DNA of 64,000 nt from Leishmania donovani (GCF_000227135.1 NC_018238.1:18296-82295); one strand, 5' to 3'. Positions 29,201 through 39,855 are shown, numbered from the stretch's first letter. Made by a program: numbers and translations. The notes: generated by a model not told the origin, from the sequence alone.

Positions 29201-29825
29201 ACCTCAGCATAGTCGCGTGAGGGGGGAAGGGTAGCAGTGGTGATGGTGGCGACTGGCACACGTGCCGTCGAAGCGCCGTCGCGTTGTTGTGTGGCTTTCG
29301 CTACTACTGTTCCGCCATGCTCACGCCCGGGGTTGCTCTCGAGGCATAGAGAGGATATTGATCGACGGCGCACCTCGTGTGGCCCATGTCTTGAAAGAGC
29401 TGCTTAGAAGACGCAGGCCACAATGACAGACCAACCTCGCGCAGTCCTACACACGCGCACTCGCAGGTGGTGCAGCGAGAGCTGGCGCAAGGATGGGGTA
29501 AGCATAGGCCAGGCTTGTTCCCTCTCAATGGCCTTTTTGGCCTCTTGGTTGGCTAGCTGAATGCATGGACGGCGATGCCTGGCTGCAGATGGGACTCACT
29601 CCCGCGCGCGTGCTGCCTGGCAATGCCGTGTGCTCGCTCCTGTTATTGCTGTGTCATCACCGTGTAGCCCATCTCCCCTCTCCGTCATCTGTACCGCTAT
29701 TTCCTTTTGGAGGGCCTTCTCCCCGCCCGTGCTCACACGCATAGAGAGGCATCACATATATATATATATATGTATACCACCCTCGTACAGAGCACGATCA
29801 TATCACACACGTCGGCAACTTCGCG
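29201..29825. other. Intergenic region with (TA)n microsatellite
   Basis: An ATATAT run lies at about 29754-29774, just before the MCTS1 gene. Pyrimidine-rich sequence lies at 29640-29730. No gene is supported. Confidence 0.6.
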
Positions 29826-30416
29826 ATGACGACATCGGCCAGCCTCTTCAAGAAGTTCACGCTCGAGAACGTGGCTCAGATCGCGAGCAGTAGCCATAAA
29901 GAGCAGAAGGAGGTGCGCGAGGAGCTCGCGGAGCAGTACCCAGCGCTAGAGGAGTACTGGGAAGAGATTCTGCCCAAGAAGTCGGACATCTTCATCATCC
30001 GCTGTCAGGGTCAGGTGCACTGCATCACCCTCGTCAGCTCCCAGCCCGAGGTGCTCTTCTTCAATCACCACGGTGGGCCTTACCTACCGCACTTGAAGCT
30101 GCTGCACAAGTACCCCTTCATGTTGAAGGGGCACCAGGTGGACATTGGCGGCTGCCGCTATGTCATCTCTGGTGCGAACGTCATGTGCCAAGGCTTGACC
30201 TCTGCCGGCGGCGTCGTTGCGGACGGCACGGAGGAGGGGGAGGTGGTTGCTGTCTACGTGGAGGGCAAGGAGCATGCGGTGGCGGTGGGCACCATGCTCA
30301 TGTCCTCGGATGAGATCAAGGAAAAGAATAAGGGGCCGTGCATAGAGAACATCCACCACCTCGGCGACGGGCTGTGGATGAACCCCATCCTCAGCGCCTC
30401 ACACATCAGCGTGTAG
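29826..30416 (+). CDS. MCTS1: MCTS1 (MCT-1) homologue, PUA-domain translation factor
   Basis: The product is 196 aa, slightly longer than the human 181. It matches the family along its whole length: FKKF at the N-terminus, EQYPALEEYWEEILPKKSD, then LLHKYPFMLKGHQVD, then VISGANVMCQGLTSAGG at the start of the PUA domain, then VEGKEHAVAVGTMLMSS, and IENIHHLGDGLW near the end. MCTS1 with its partner DENR promotes re-initiation and recycling of tRNA and mRNA on the 40S subunit. The protein is cytosolic. A short insertion (ADGTEEGEV) in the PUA domain is the only oddity. DENR is not in this window. Confidence 0.96.
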   Translation: MTTSASLFKKFTLENVAQIASSSHKEQKEVREELAEQYPALEEYWEEILPKKSDIFIIRCQGQVHCITLVSSQPEVLFFNHHGGPYLPHLKLLHKYPFMLKGHQVDIGGCRYVISGANVMCQGLTSAGGVVADGTEEGEVVAVYVEGKEHAVAVGTMLMSSDEIKEKNKGPCIENIHHLGDGLWMNPILSASHISV

Positions 30417-31216
30417 CGTGAGGAAGAAACATAGGCGTGAAATCAAGCAAGGTGCATCGGTGTCGTGTACGACGTAGCGGGGGAGAGGGCGAGGCAAGGG
30501 AATGAAGAGAGAGCTGCAGTCATACAGCGAATACGGTGCGGTGCGCGCGCATATGTTTAAACGCATCAGTGGCGGTGGCGGCGTGTGTGAGGGGGGAGGG
30601 GAGGGCCTGTCTGTCTGGTTGAGAGGGTTTCGAGGGTTCCGGTACATCACCTGGCCGCGTCACGCTGCTCCGCTCTCTCTTTCCCCATTCACTCTCACCC
30701 CGCCTTTCTCCCTTTTCTAGACGTCGTGTGTTGGCCATGCCCCGTGGCGGGATATGGCGTCTGCGCCCGTTGAGTTGGCGGGTTCGCTGTATCGCATATT
30801 GGTGTCGGCGGCGCGTTTTGGTGTGTTCATTTCTCTCGATGCGCCGGGCGTTAACGACTAAAAACGGAGCTCAAACACGAAGCGCAGCGGCACGCGTAAA
30901 GTGAAAAGCACGGAAAGTGCAGCTGCGTCACGCAAGGGACCACGATATTTTCTCTCGCGAAGAGAAGGCGGGCGTGGCCCGCGGTGTCAACAAAGGTGCA
31001 GACCAAAGACAGCACTCGTGTACCTAAGCGGCGTGCGCCCCTTGCGCTCACGTGGCTCTCCCGATTCTCCCACCATGTGCATTTCCTGTCTCTCTCCGTC
31101 CCCACCCCCTCGCGCCCTTCCCCCGCATTCACACGCACGCGTGTTTGCGTCGCCACCATCGTCACTGCGCACGTTTTCGCCCCTCGTGTGGGAAGTGAAG
31201 CAAGCGTGTGCCCGTG
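30417..31216. other. Intergenic region
   Basis: About 0.8 kb with no supported gene. C/T-rich sequence at 31078-31130 precedes the helicase gene and probably contains or leads to its splice acceptor. Confidence 0.55.
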
Positions 31217-33046
31217 ATGCAGCGCCACTCGAGACGGAGGCTGCTCAAGTATCTTCCCGGCGTGCGGGTAGAGTACGGCGGGTCAGCTGCCAAGCTGCTT
31301 GACTCGTACCTGCACCAGGATGCCGGCGCGAAGCACGCCGTCAATCTTCCAGTGTCGCAGCGGTACTTCTACATGAAAAATAGGAACAACGACGTCTCCT
31401 CGCGGAGTGCCTCCGGTGCCTCGCAGCAACATCAGATGATACAGCTGCGCCTCGGTGCTGCGCAGATGCTGAGCTCCTCACAGCACACCAGCATCGACAA
31501 TGTCAACGAGGCGCACCCGCTCTACTACGCACAAACCTCCCCACGTGCGGCTGGGCTCACGGCGCCGCTGGTTTTGGCCCTCAAGCGGCTACGCATTCAT
31601 CGCCTGACGGAGCTGCAAGGTGCGTTGGTGCCGCTGCTGCTCAAAGGAAAGCACGTCATTGCGCACTCAGAGACCGGAACAGGCAAGAGTTTTGGCGTTG
31701 CGCTGGGCATCGCCAACCGCATCATCCGCGACCAGCTGAACTACCGCCTCCACACCGTTGTTCTGGTGCCCACCGAGGAGCTGGCCCTGCAGTACGACAA
31801 GTGGCTGCGACACTTCGGTGGATGCACGTCGCAGGTGGTGCAGGTCGCCATCGACAGCATCCCTCTCGAGGCACAGCTCGCCAAGCTGCATAATATTCAG
31901 CCGCACGTGCTCGTCGGGACGCCGCAGCGCGTGGCTGACATTGTGCGCCTAAGCCCCTCCATCCTTGGCGAAAAGCTGCGGCGCAAGGTGGACTGCGTCG
32001 TCCTGGACGAGGCGGACATGATCATTCATGCCAACGTTGCGTACGGGCGGCAGCGACTAAGCGGCGCAAACCTTGTGGACCGGCTTTTCCGCAACAGGCG
32101 AGAAGAGGTGCCAGCACAGCTTGTGGCAGCCAGCGCGACGGTCGACGGCGTCACAGCACAGACACTGAACACGTGGACACGCAACGACCGCACGGTGCGG
32201 CTGACGACAAGCTTCGTGGAGCACACGATTCCGCCGACAATTCAGTTCTACTTCTTTGGCGCGTCAAGGGTGTATCCGCTGGAGCGGTGCCTCTTGCTAT
32301 CCCTTCAACTAATCTGCACACAGCGGCCTGACACCCGCATCTTGATATTTACCGAAGACGAGCGCGTCGCCGAGGTGTGCGCGCTGCTCACATCCGCGGA
32401 GGTGGAAGGAGAGATGCGCCGCATCGCCCCGGGCACGCTGTCACCTACGAAGGTGTTTGCTGGGGCCCTGCACGCTCTGCCCCGAAGCATCCCTTCGGCA
32501 GACACCAAGGAATCTCACTACCCAGACAACCCGGTGTCGCACCGCCGCGTCCCGCTCACAACCGCAACGCAGCAGGCAGCCCCCTTCAGCGCAATACGCG
32601 GGAGCAGCAGCGTCTACGAGGATGTGCGTGCCCACCAGGTTATCCGGCAGCACGGCGACGTCTACGTGAAGAATAACAGCTCCCTCTCTCGGCTGAATGA
32701 GGGCAAGCTGGTGGTCGGCGTGGGTAGCTTCAACAGCAGCCGAGGACTGCATGTTAACGGTATCACACACGTCATTCTCTACGGCGCCTGCCCTTCGGCT
32801 GCGTGCTTCGTCCACTGCGCAGGGCGTACAGGCCGCATGGGTGCGGAGGGCGACGTGTTGGTGCTGTACCCGCCATCCTCTGGTCGCCAGGTGCAGCAGG
32901 TGTGCAGCTCACTGGAGATTCCATTTCACTCAAGTCGCATGAGTGCCGTGGAAGACCTCCTCCGCTCTGGCGAGGCTCGCACTACCGAGTCCGTCGCTGG
33001 CGCCGTGAACGAATCGGCGAGCGGCGCGGCGGCCGGCAGCACCTGA
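31217..33046 (+). CDS. Divergent DEAD-box RNA helicase, possibly mitochondrial
   Basis: The product is 609 aa from ATG 31217 (the frame opens 9 nt earlier only at a GTG). The N-terminus is basic (MQRHSRRRLLKYLPG), compatible with mitochondrial import. Helicase motifs are visible: motif I SETGTGKSFG, motif Ia-like PTEELALQ (the family has PTRELAxQ), GTPQRV, motif II DEAD (VVLDEADMI), motif III SAT, motif V-like FNSSRGLHV, and motif VI HCAGRTGRMG. Motif V lacks the usual Thr and Asp, and the linker between the two RecA lobes carries a ~60-residue insertion. ATP binding looks intact. The RNA target is unknown; mitochondrial ribosome assembly is one possibility, not shown. Confidence 0.88.
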   Translation: MQRHSRRRLLKYLPGVRVEYGGSAAKLLDSYLHQDAGAKHAVNLPVSQRYFYMKNRNNDVSSRSASGASQQHQMIQLRLGAAQMLSSSQHTSIDNVNEAHPLYYAQTSPRAAGLTAPLVLALKRLRIHRLTELQGALVPLLLKGKHVIAHSETGTGKSFGVALGIANRIIRDQLNYRLHTVVLVPTEELALQYDKWLRHFGGCTSQVVQVAIDSIPLEAQLAKLHNIQPHVLVGTPQRVADIVRLSPSILGEKLRRKVDCVVLDEADMIIHANVAYGRQRLSGANLVDRLFRNRREEVPAQLVAASATVDGVTAQTLNTWTRNDRTVRLTTSFVEHTIPPTIQFYFFGASRVYPLERCLLLSLQLICTQRPDTRILIFTEDERVAEVCALLTSAEVEGEMRRIAPGTLSPTKVFAGALHALPRSIPSADTKESHYPDNPVSHRRVPLTTATQQAAPFSAIRGSSSVYEDVRAHQVIRQHGDVYVKNNSSLSRLNEGKLVVGVGSFNSSRGLHVNGITHVILYGACPSAACFVHCAGRTGRMGAEGDVLVLYPPSSGRQVQQVCSSLEIPFHSSRMSAVEDLLRSGEARTTESVAGAVNESASGAAAGST

Positions 33047-33806
33047 GGGCGCATTCGTGCGTGGTGGCGCACAGTTTTCCAGGCTGCACTCAGAGACGTC
33101 AGTGCGTACTATGACAAGCACAGGGGTGTTGTGTGCATACATGCGTGCATCAGCGAGCGTGCCGCGTCGACGCTCCCTCGAGCCCGCAGCGCTTTATTCC
33201 TCCCACGCTCACGACAACGCGGCCGCGCATCTCTAGAGGCCGGGCGCAAGGCTCCGTTGGAGCGGAAGGGGCGCCGAGAATCGAAATATCACTCTCTCGC
33301 CTTCTTCGTCTTTGGATGTGATGAGGACGAACGAGGTGGAGTTTTACGAGGAGCACTGTCACCCTACACGGCCCCCTCCCTCACCCTTCTTCGCTTGTCT
33401 AGTCTCACCTGCTGGAATAGACCCACCCGCGGGTGGGGATTACGAAGTTAGACTCTTGGTGAAGATGTGTCTCTGTGTTGCGCACTAGGGGATCACCTCC
33501 CACAGGGCCGAATCTGCGCACTGGCTTCCATTCACCTTCGAGGCGTGCTTCAATGTCGAGCGCATGCGTGCATGCAAGCTTTGGGGGTGTGTGATGTGCC
33601 CCGTAGCGGTCGCGTCTTGCAGCTCTCACGCATGCTGCTGTCCATGGGCGACTACCCACACCACCCAGCCCCCTACCCATCCTTCACTCTCTCTCTCACG
33701 ATCTCGATGAATTCGGCTGAACTCACACAAACGCACACACACACACACACCGCCCACACCGCTGGTTCTGCGCAGCAGCGGAAACACCAAGACGCATCTG
33801 TACAAA
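33047..33806. other. Intergenic region with (CA)n microsatellite
   Basis: A (CA)n run lies at about 33727-33750, close to the next gene's start. No gene is supported. Confidence 0.55.
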
Positions 33807-34361
33807 ATGTCCAACAAGACAATGGCCTCTGCGGCCGGTAGCTCAGCGACTTCACCGCTGCCGGTCATGCCGCCTGCGCTTCGCCAGCTGATCATCGCAG
33901 TGGAGCGGCTGAACGCTGCCTCTACTTCGCCTTCGGATGTCGACACCGTTTCATCTCTAGGGCGGTCGGCAAGGGAGCTCCCAGAGCAGTCCACCTCAGA
34001 TCCGCCGGCAGATAACACTGTCGCACCCACGGTAGAGCTGCTGCGGCAGGTGGATGCGCTGCAGGAACACTACAGGCGCCTTTTGGAGCTGGCAGAGCAG
34101 CCGTACAGCACACAAAATGCGGCCCACGCTGAGTCACCATCGGACGGCAGCAGCGACACTGTTGAGGCGCAGGCGGAGAGTCTCATGACAGAATTTGAGG
34201 CCGCCATTGTGCAGCTGCAGCGGGGCATCCGCTCGAAGCAAGCGCAGGCCATTCGTCTCGTGTTGCTCAACGCGCTGCGGCGCGAAGCTGCTGAGCGGCG
34301 CCAGTGCGTGGCGAAGATGGAAGGTGTCCTGAGCGCCTCCCATCAGTACGTGCGTCTGTGA
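33807..34361 (+). CDS. Small coiled-coil protein, unknown function
   Basis: The product is 184 aa from ATG 33807, with a second in-frame ATG five codons later. It has an Ala/Ser-rich start, a helix (LRQLIIAVERLNAA), a Ser-rich acidic linker, and two helical stretches with heptad spacing (VELLRQVDALQEHYRRLLEL, and from about residue 126 SLMTEFEAAIVQLQRGIR to the C-terminus). No signal peptide or membrane segment is present. Size and build would fit a subunit of a multi-protein complex, but I recognise no family. Confidence 0.7.
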   Translation: MSNKTMASAAGSSATSPLPVMPPALRQLIIAVERLNAASTSPSDVDTVSSLGRSARELPEQSTSDPPADNTVAPTVELLRQVDALQEHYRRLLELAEQPYSTQNAAHAESPSDGSSDTVEAQAESLMTEFEAAIVQLQRGIRSKQAQAIRLVLLNALRREAAERRQCVAKMEGVLSASHQYVRL

Positions 34362-35296
34362 CGTAGTGCACACCCGCAGGTTCGTGCATGATTAAGCGTA
34401 TGCTGTTGTGTGCGCATGAAGAGAAAGAAAGAGGTCCGTCTCTCACGCAAGCACTGAGAAATGCGGCTCGTTGTTATTTAGACACCGCCGTGCACCCTCG
34501 ATCCCGCGCCTCTTCGCCATGTCTCGTTGTTCAGCGTCCTCCGTCATCCCTTTTCGTGCGGCCTTCCACCACCACCACCATCACCGCCCGCTTCCTCACG
34601 TTGGCGGGTGGTGAGGAGGCGCGGCGGCCCCGCAAGGCGAGATGCTGCCAACATGAAAATCACTCTTTTATGGCCGCTGCCGAGCGAGAGAAGACGCAGG
34701 TCATTGTGTCTTGTAAAGCGCGCTCACACGCGACTGGGCAGCAGCGTTGACTCCACCTCTCTTCCCCGTTTGCTCAAGTGTGCTCACCTCTGCGTGAGAG
34801 GCGTGCAGTGGCTCCCCGATATTCGGCTGCCGAGACGCGCCTGCTCTGTCGCTAAACCTCCTGGCCTGTCCAGCCGCTGCTCCCCTGCCGCCCTCCCCTC
34901 GACTGCGCGCCTCCTCCTCCTTCCCCTCCCCCAATTCGCTTCATCGTTTCTTTGTATCTGTGTGTGTCGGCCTTCTCGCTCCGCTTTTCCAGCTTGCCTG
35001 CAGCCCACCCGCCCCCATCCCCCCCCCCTCCTAGCCGCGCCCACATCGCCGTGAGCCCCTCCTTACAAAGACCTGGTATTAGTAAGCTTAGCAAGACCGT
35101 CTCGCCCACGTATACAAGCGAGTTGTGCCGTGCAGGCACGCATATATATATATACAGATACACCTCTGCAAGTACGCGCACACACTTTCGGTCACAAGAG
35201 TGCGGAAGAGGACGACAGCGACGCCATCGCACTTTGCCTGCTCCACACCCACCCCGCCCCTCTCCCTCGCTTAAGTTGTGTTCTTGCTGGCTCAGC
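34362..35296. other. Intergenic region
   Basis: About 0.9 kb, strongly C/T-rich from 34840 onward, with a short (TA)n at 35142-35152. No gene is supported. Confidence 0.55.
35250..35275 (+). promoter_or_regulatory. Predicted spliced-leader acceptor for VSP1
   Basis: A C/T tract (CCCCTCTCCCTCGCTTAAG) ends in AG at 35275, 22 nt before ATG 35297. An AG at 35295 is too close to the ATG to be preferred. Confidence 0.4.
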
Positions 35297-36628
35297 ATGT
35301 CCGATGGCACGCGCTACATGTATCCGGCCCGTAAGGCTCACGCGATGGACCTCGGCTCGTCCCTCAACCCCGAGGGAGATCAGAAGCAGACGTGGGGGAG
35401 CGTTGCCTCCATCGCGGACGTCATGTCGCCCACCGCGGAGATCAAGCCCAGCGCTCCGCAGGTGACGCACTTTGGCACCGGACTTGGCATGCAGAGCTCC
35501 ACCGGCGACCTTGCCCTGCAAGAAGCCGATAGCGATGGCGACAAGACCGAGGTCGTGAACGAGTTTGACCTGGCCGCCTACTCAAAGGAGGATCTCACGC
35601 AAACGCTGCATAAGCGGATCATGAGCCGCATGTTCTCTGCCTTTGACGTCACGCAGGTGGGCTACCTGGACATCAACAAGCTCAAGGAGCTCTGCGTCTA
35701 TGTTGGCCGCAACATGTCGCAGGAGGCTTCAGAGAAAATGTTCGATGAGCTCAAAGGCATCGACGGGCACATCACGTTCGACGTCTTTTGGAATTGGTGG
35801 ACGACCTACCCGGACACCAAGATGACCAAGGACACCTTCTCTCTCGTGTCCGCCGACTTCTCCGTGCCTTATCACCAGCAGCAGCTCAAAATCAAAGAAG
35901 AAGGTGAGATTTTCACCCCGAGCTACCGCGTGAAGTACTACTTCAAGGATATGGAGACAGGCCTACGCCGTCGTGTGAGTCCGTGGCACGACGTGCCGCT
36001 TTACGTGCGCGACCCGGTGCGCACAAAGCCGGAGAACATCCGCGCCAACCGCTACAACTTCATCTGCGAGATCCCGAAGTGGACACGCGCCAAGTTCGAG
36101 ATTGCCACCGGCGAGCCGTTTAACCCCATCAAGCAGGACATCAAGAACGGTGTGCCACGATTCTACAAGCACGGAGACATGATGTGGAACTATGGCGCCT
36201 TCCCGCAGACGTGGGAGAGCACGGAGGTGATCTTCGAGGACGGCGTCAGTGGCGACAACGACCCAATAGACGGCGTTGAAATCGGCATGCGCCAGATGCG
36301 CGTCGGCGAAATCCACCCTGTCCGCATCCTCGGCGTCCTCGGCATGATCGACGACGGACAGATGGACTGGAAGGTGATCTGCATGTCCGTCAATGACCCA
36401 GTCGCGCGCTTCATCAGAGACATCGACGACATCCCAAAGTTCTTGCCTGGCTGCCTCGATGCACTGCGCGAGTGGTTCCGGGTGTACAAGATTTGCCAAG
36501 GCGGGGTCGAGAACAAGTTTGCCTTCAACGGTGAATACAAGGACAAGACATACGCTATGAAGGTTGTGGACGAGTCGCACTACATGTGGGAGAATCTGCG
36601 CAAGATTAAGAAGAAGGAAGAGGTGTGA
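35297..36628 (+). CDS. VSP1: Acidocalcisomal soluble inorganic pyrophosphatase (EF-hand type)
   Basis: The product is 443 aa, close to the known trypanosomatid acidocalcisomal pyrophosphatase. It hydrolyses pyrophosphate (and in this family also short polyphosphate) inside acidocalcisomes. The N-terminal ~200 residues are an extension with an EF-hand-like unit (FSAFDVTQVGYLDINKLKEL, near residues 114-133). The pyrophosphatase domain begins near residue 225 and carries the family signature DNDPID (near 320) with its metal-binding aspartates. The frame is open upstream for 115 codons, but that stretch is pyrimidine-rich 5' UTR. The gene is intact. Confidence 0.96.
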   Translation: MSDGTRYMYPARKAHAMDLGSSLNPEGDQKQTWGSVASIADVMSPTAEIKPSAPQVTHFGTGLGMQSSTGDLALQEADSDGDKTEVVNEFDLAAYSKEDLTQTLHKRIMSRMFSAFDVTQVGYLDINKLKELCVYVGRNMSQEASEKMFDELKGIDGHITFDVFWNWWTTYPDTKMTKDTFSLVSADFSVPYHQQQLKIKEEGEIFTPSYRVKYYFKDMETGLRRRVSPWHDVPLYVRDPVRTKPENIRANRYNFICEIPKWTRAKFEIATGEPFNPIKQDIKNGVPRFYKHGDMMWNYGAFPQTWESTEVIFEDGVSGDNDPIDGVEIGMRQMRVGEIHPVRILGVLGMIDDGQMDWKVICMSVNDPVARFIRDIDDIPKFLPGCLDALREWFRVYKICQGGVENKFAFNGEYKDKTYAMKVVDESHYMWENLRKIKKKEEV

Positions 36629-38399
36629 AGCAAAAACCGCCCACTCGTGATGTGCTCCCCACCCCCGCGCCCTCCCCCGTGGGTGCGTGTATGTGTCGAC
36701 TGCGTTCGTGCAGGGCGCATCTGACGTCATAACTTTGTTTCTCTGTGTGTGGGAGTAGCTTGGTGCATCTGTGGTGGCTTTGGTGGATCTGAGAGGACAG
36801 CACGATGCCTTGCTTGTGCTGTCGGTGCAACGGCGTGGGCCGCTTCCCTCCCCCGCGCCTCTTCGCTCATGTCTTTCACCGCCGCCCCGCCTCTCTCTCT
36901 CTCGTTACGAGGGCCTCACGCAGCCTCGGTGTATGGATGTGCTGGCGTCCTTTGGAGAGTAAGAGGTTGAGGTGAGAAGAACGGTGTGTTTGAAGGGAAC
37001 GGCACGACACGGATATCATTCACCCCCTGCGCCCCACCCACCCCTCTCAGTCGCACGCCCTTCTCCCTCTTCCTGCCCGCGTCTCTGTGATCGCTTGGCC
37101 TTGCTTCTTTACTTTCTACTGTTGTCGGCGTCCCCTGATGACAGGGGCACACCTCGGCGCGCCGCATCAGGGCTCAGTGGCCCCACTCTGTGCGTGAAGG
37201 GGACAAGCAGGCCCCTTCCCCCCCTATGCCTGCCAATGCCGGTCCACCTCCGGTGGCGGCAGGGTCAAGCGCCCGCGACGCAGCGAAGTGAGAGCGATGT
37301 ATTGCTGCTGGTGTATGGGCGGTCAGGTCCTGGATGGCGCTGCTTTGCCCGACGCGATGGGGGCCTGTGTGAGCGGCCGGGGTCACGTGGCGTTCAGCTC
37401 ACGTTGTATGGTGGTATGGACATGCTGAGCCGCAAGGCAGTGTTGTTTGGCATGCACAGTGTCTTGTTGATGGGCACGAGCCGTTGGGGTGGTTGACCTC
37501 GCGCATCTTTGTGTCCTCTCTAAAGTGGATGCCACCTGGCTTTTGCTTTTCCTATGCGCCGCGACGTGACCCGGATGCACGCACGCATCATCACCGCTGG
37601 CTGAGTTCTCACGAGACTCTCGGCTCTTGACGGGGCATGAGGGCCTCTGTGTGTGTGTGTGTGTGCGTTCTCACTTCCACTGGTCCTTTCCTTACCCTCC
37701 TTTCTCAGCGTACAGTGAGCATCGTTGGGGCCCACGTGGACACCAAAACAAGCATGTGAGCGCGTCTGCGAAGATGTTGCGATGCTTGCAGCGGTCGCAA
37801 CAGTTGCGCCTCTCTTGCCGCCCCTCGTTGAGCCGCCGATGCTTGTGTGTGTGTGTGTGTGTGAATCGCGACCCACGTGTGCGTTGCAGTAGGGTGTGAC
37901 GGCCGCGAGTGCTCTCAACGGCATCGCGGTTCAAGCAGTGCCGTGGCACCCCGTGGGCTACCACGCCAACTCCCGCCCACCTATCTTCGCCCGTCATGTA
38001 AAAGTCTTTGGCATCCTATCCTTTGCTTCCTCGGTCTCTCAGCCCCCGCCGGCTCCTCTCCCCGCTACCGATGGGCACAGTCCTTACCTTCATCCCAGCG
38101 CCGTCACTCCGAATACTTCCGCGTACGGAGGCACGCAACTGTGTCGCTTCTCCTTCTTGAGCCACCACCACCACCACCACCCACACGCTCCGCCGATCTC
38201 TGCCAAAAGCTCAAGTGCCGCTGCACTGGACTTCGGTACTTCTGCTTTTCCGCTTGTGCATATTTTTTTTCCGCCTCCCGTGTATCGTTGTTTCTCCGCG
38301 CCCTCATTCCCATCTGCGGCGCTCCACCCTGTCACTCCCGCTCTCTCTATCGCTTGCAGCCCTGCTGCCCCCCCCCCTCCCCACCCCTCTTTGCCGCGG
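36629..38399. other. Intergenic region carrying dispersed repeat copy 3
   Basis: The element lies at 37131-37437, about 500 bp after the VSP1 stop. Two (TG)n runs lie at about 37650-37665 and 37841-37862. The last 400 bp are C/T-rich, as before a gene, and lead into a decayed coding region. Confidence 0.6.
37131..37437 (+). repeat. Dispersed ~310 bp element, copy 3
   Basis: This copy matches copies 1 and 2, with one extra C in the C run after GGCCCCTT (seven instead of six). Its 5' border is at TCCCCTGATG, 10 or so bases inside that of copies 1 and 2. The 3' border matches copy 2 (CATGCTGAGCCGCAAG). Confidence 0.85.
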
Positions 38400-39264
38400 C
38401 TGAAAGAGTTCTACGTAGATCCAGCCCCGCGGTCGCCCTCGCTCGTGAACAAGCTCGTACACGTCTGCGCAAGCATCGGGTAGGATCGCAGCAACATCGG
38501 TATCGACTCCCTCAGCGCTCAGCTACGTCATGTCGCGTTGTGATGCCGCAGCAGCGGCAGTGTCAGGCGGCAGTCGCACGCTCGCGTCGTTTCCGCGGCC
38601 GGCAAACGCGAAGTCTTCTCCAGCGCCGAGACTGCGCATTCTGTGGGCGCGGGCGCTGCAAGAGGTGGCTAAGGCCAGTTGCTGGACGCCGTGCAGGCCG
38701 TCCATGTAGTTCGATCGGAAGCTCAGTGGCACGGTAGCACGGGCTCTAAGCAGTCCTGCGCGTCGGTGTCACAGGCACGCTGGACCTCGACGCACACACG
38801 TCTCTTGCGCACCCAGTGACGCAAACCCCTTCCACCGGCTACAGCAGCGTGGGAGGCACCGTTGGCACCCTTCCGCAGCTCTGCAACCTGCGTACTGATG
38901 AGCCACGTTCTCTACGCTGAGGCCCTGTTCGATGGCACAGGCGACACCGCTTGGTTGGAGAGAAACGACGCAGGAGGCAACCTCGCGCTCCCGATCGAGA
39001 TGACCCCCCCCCGTCTTGCCCATCCCAGCCGTCACTGTTGGCGCCAAGACGTGCGTGGCGCTGCACACCGCTTTAGCGAGGCGAGGAGGTAAGGAAATTG
39101 CCACGTATGTGTGCATGCGCGTCTCTCATCAACGGCTACCGCAGCAGTTGTGAAGTTGCCGATGCCGCTGCCCCTCCCGCTCGGCCACCGTCGTTTCTTC
39201 GTCGATGGGCATCTCTACGGCAAGTGCAGAGAGGCAAATTTCTTACGTACAAGAGCGCCGTGAA
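38400..39264 (+). pseudogene. Decayed coding region, unrecognised family
   Basis: One frame reads as protein from 38400 (LKEFYVDPAPRSPSLVNKL) through TAG at 38481, TGA at 38541 and TAA at 38670, each followed by more protein-like text (DRSNIGIDSLSAQLRHVA; GQLLDAVQAVHVVRSEAQWH). Then the coding-like text moves to other frames: VGVTGTLDLDAHTSLAHPV from 38759, AEALFDGTGDTAWLERND near 38920, and GHRRFFVDGHLYGKCREA near 39187, ending at 39264. GC-rich third positions in these pieces support former coding. C/T-rich sequence upstream would fit a splice acceptor. I cannot name the family, and sequencing error could explain part of the damage. Confidence 0.45.
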
Positions 39265-39648
39265 GAAATAAGCGAGGCGTGTCAGTACCGACCACCTCTC
39301 TCCACACCACCATCTTGCGCGACCACGCAGACGCGCTCACGGAGGCATGCGAAGGGTGTGCGATGGCGCCCGTGTGCTGTCAGGGGTAGTCGCCCGAAAG
39401 TCCACATGCGCATGCTTTGTTCGTCCCTTGGACAGGCGCCACGAAGCCACCATCACTCTCCGTCTCCTTTTCCGACTCTCTTCACCTTACCCCTGCGAGC
39501 CAACACCGTCCCCTCCCACACTCTTGGCTGCAGTCACAATACTCACCAACGGCTGCAGGAGCTAGGAACACGACGCACGCGTGGAGGCGCTACGAAGACG
39601 AGAGTGGGGCACCACAAAAGCGCAGCATCTGCGCAACGTACTTGCGGC
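39265..39648. other. Intergenic region
   Basis: The stretch is pyrimidine-rich at 39420-39530, just before the small ORF. No other gene is supported. Confidence 0.5.
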
Positions 39649-39855
39649 ATGTCGCGCTCAGCGTCGAGCTCTTCGGAGTCGCAGCTTCTGCCGACAACCG
39701 ACCACCTTGCAGACAGGGAGCAGCGCCAGAGCCTCCTTCAGTACGTCGACCAGCGCATCCAAGAGCTCGAGGAAGAGCGGTGCGAACTGCGCCAGCAGCT
39801 GAGCGATCTCAAGGCAGAGCGGAGCATCATCGAGGCCAAGATGAGCGAGACGTGA
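39649..39855 (+). CDS. Very small coiled-coil protein (68 aa)
   Basis: From ATG 39649 the product is 68 aa. It starts with a Ser-rich stretch (MSRSASSSSESQLLP), and residues ~22-65 form a strong heptad helix (REQRQSLLQYVDQRIQELEE, then LRQQLSDLKAERSIIEAKM). The frame is open further upstream, but that part is His/Thr-rich spacer. A pyrimidine tract lies 120-230 bp upstream. Codon use and the sharp helix support a real gene, though it is short and unrecognised. Confidence 0.6.
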   Translation: MSRSASSSSESQLLPTTDHLADREQRQSLLQYVDQRIQELEEERCELRQQLSDLKAERSIIEAKMSET

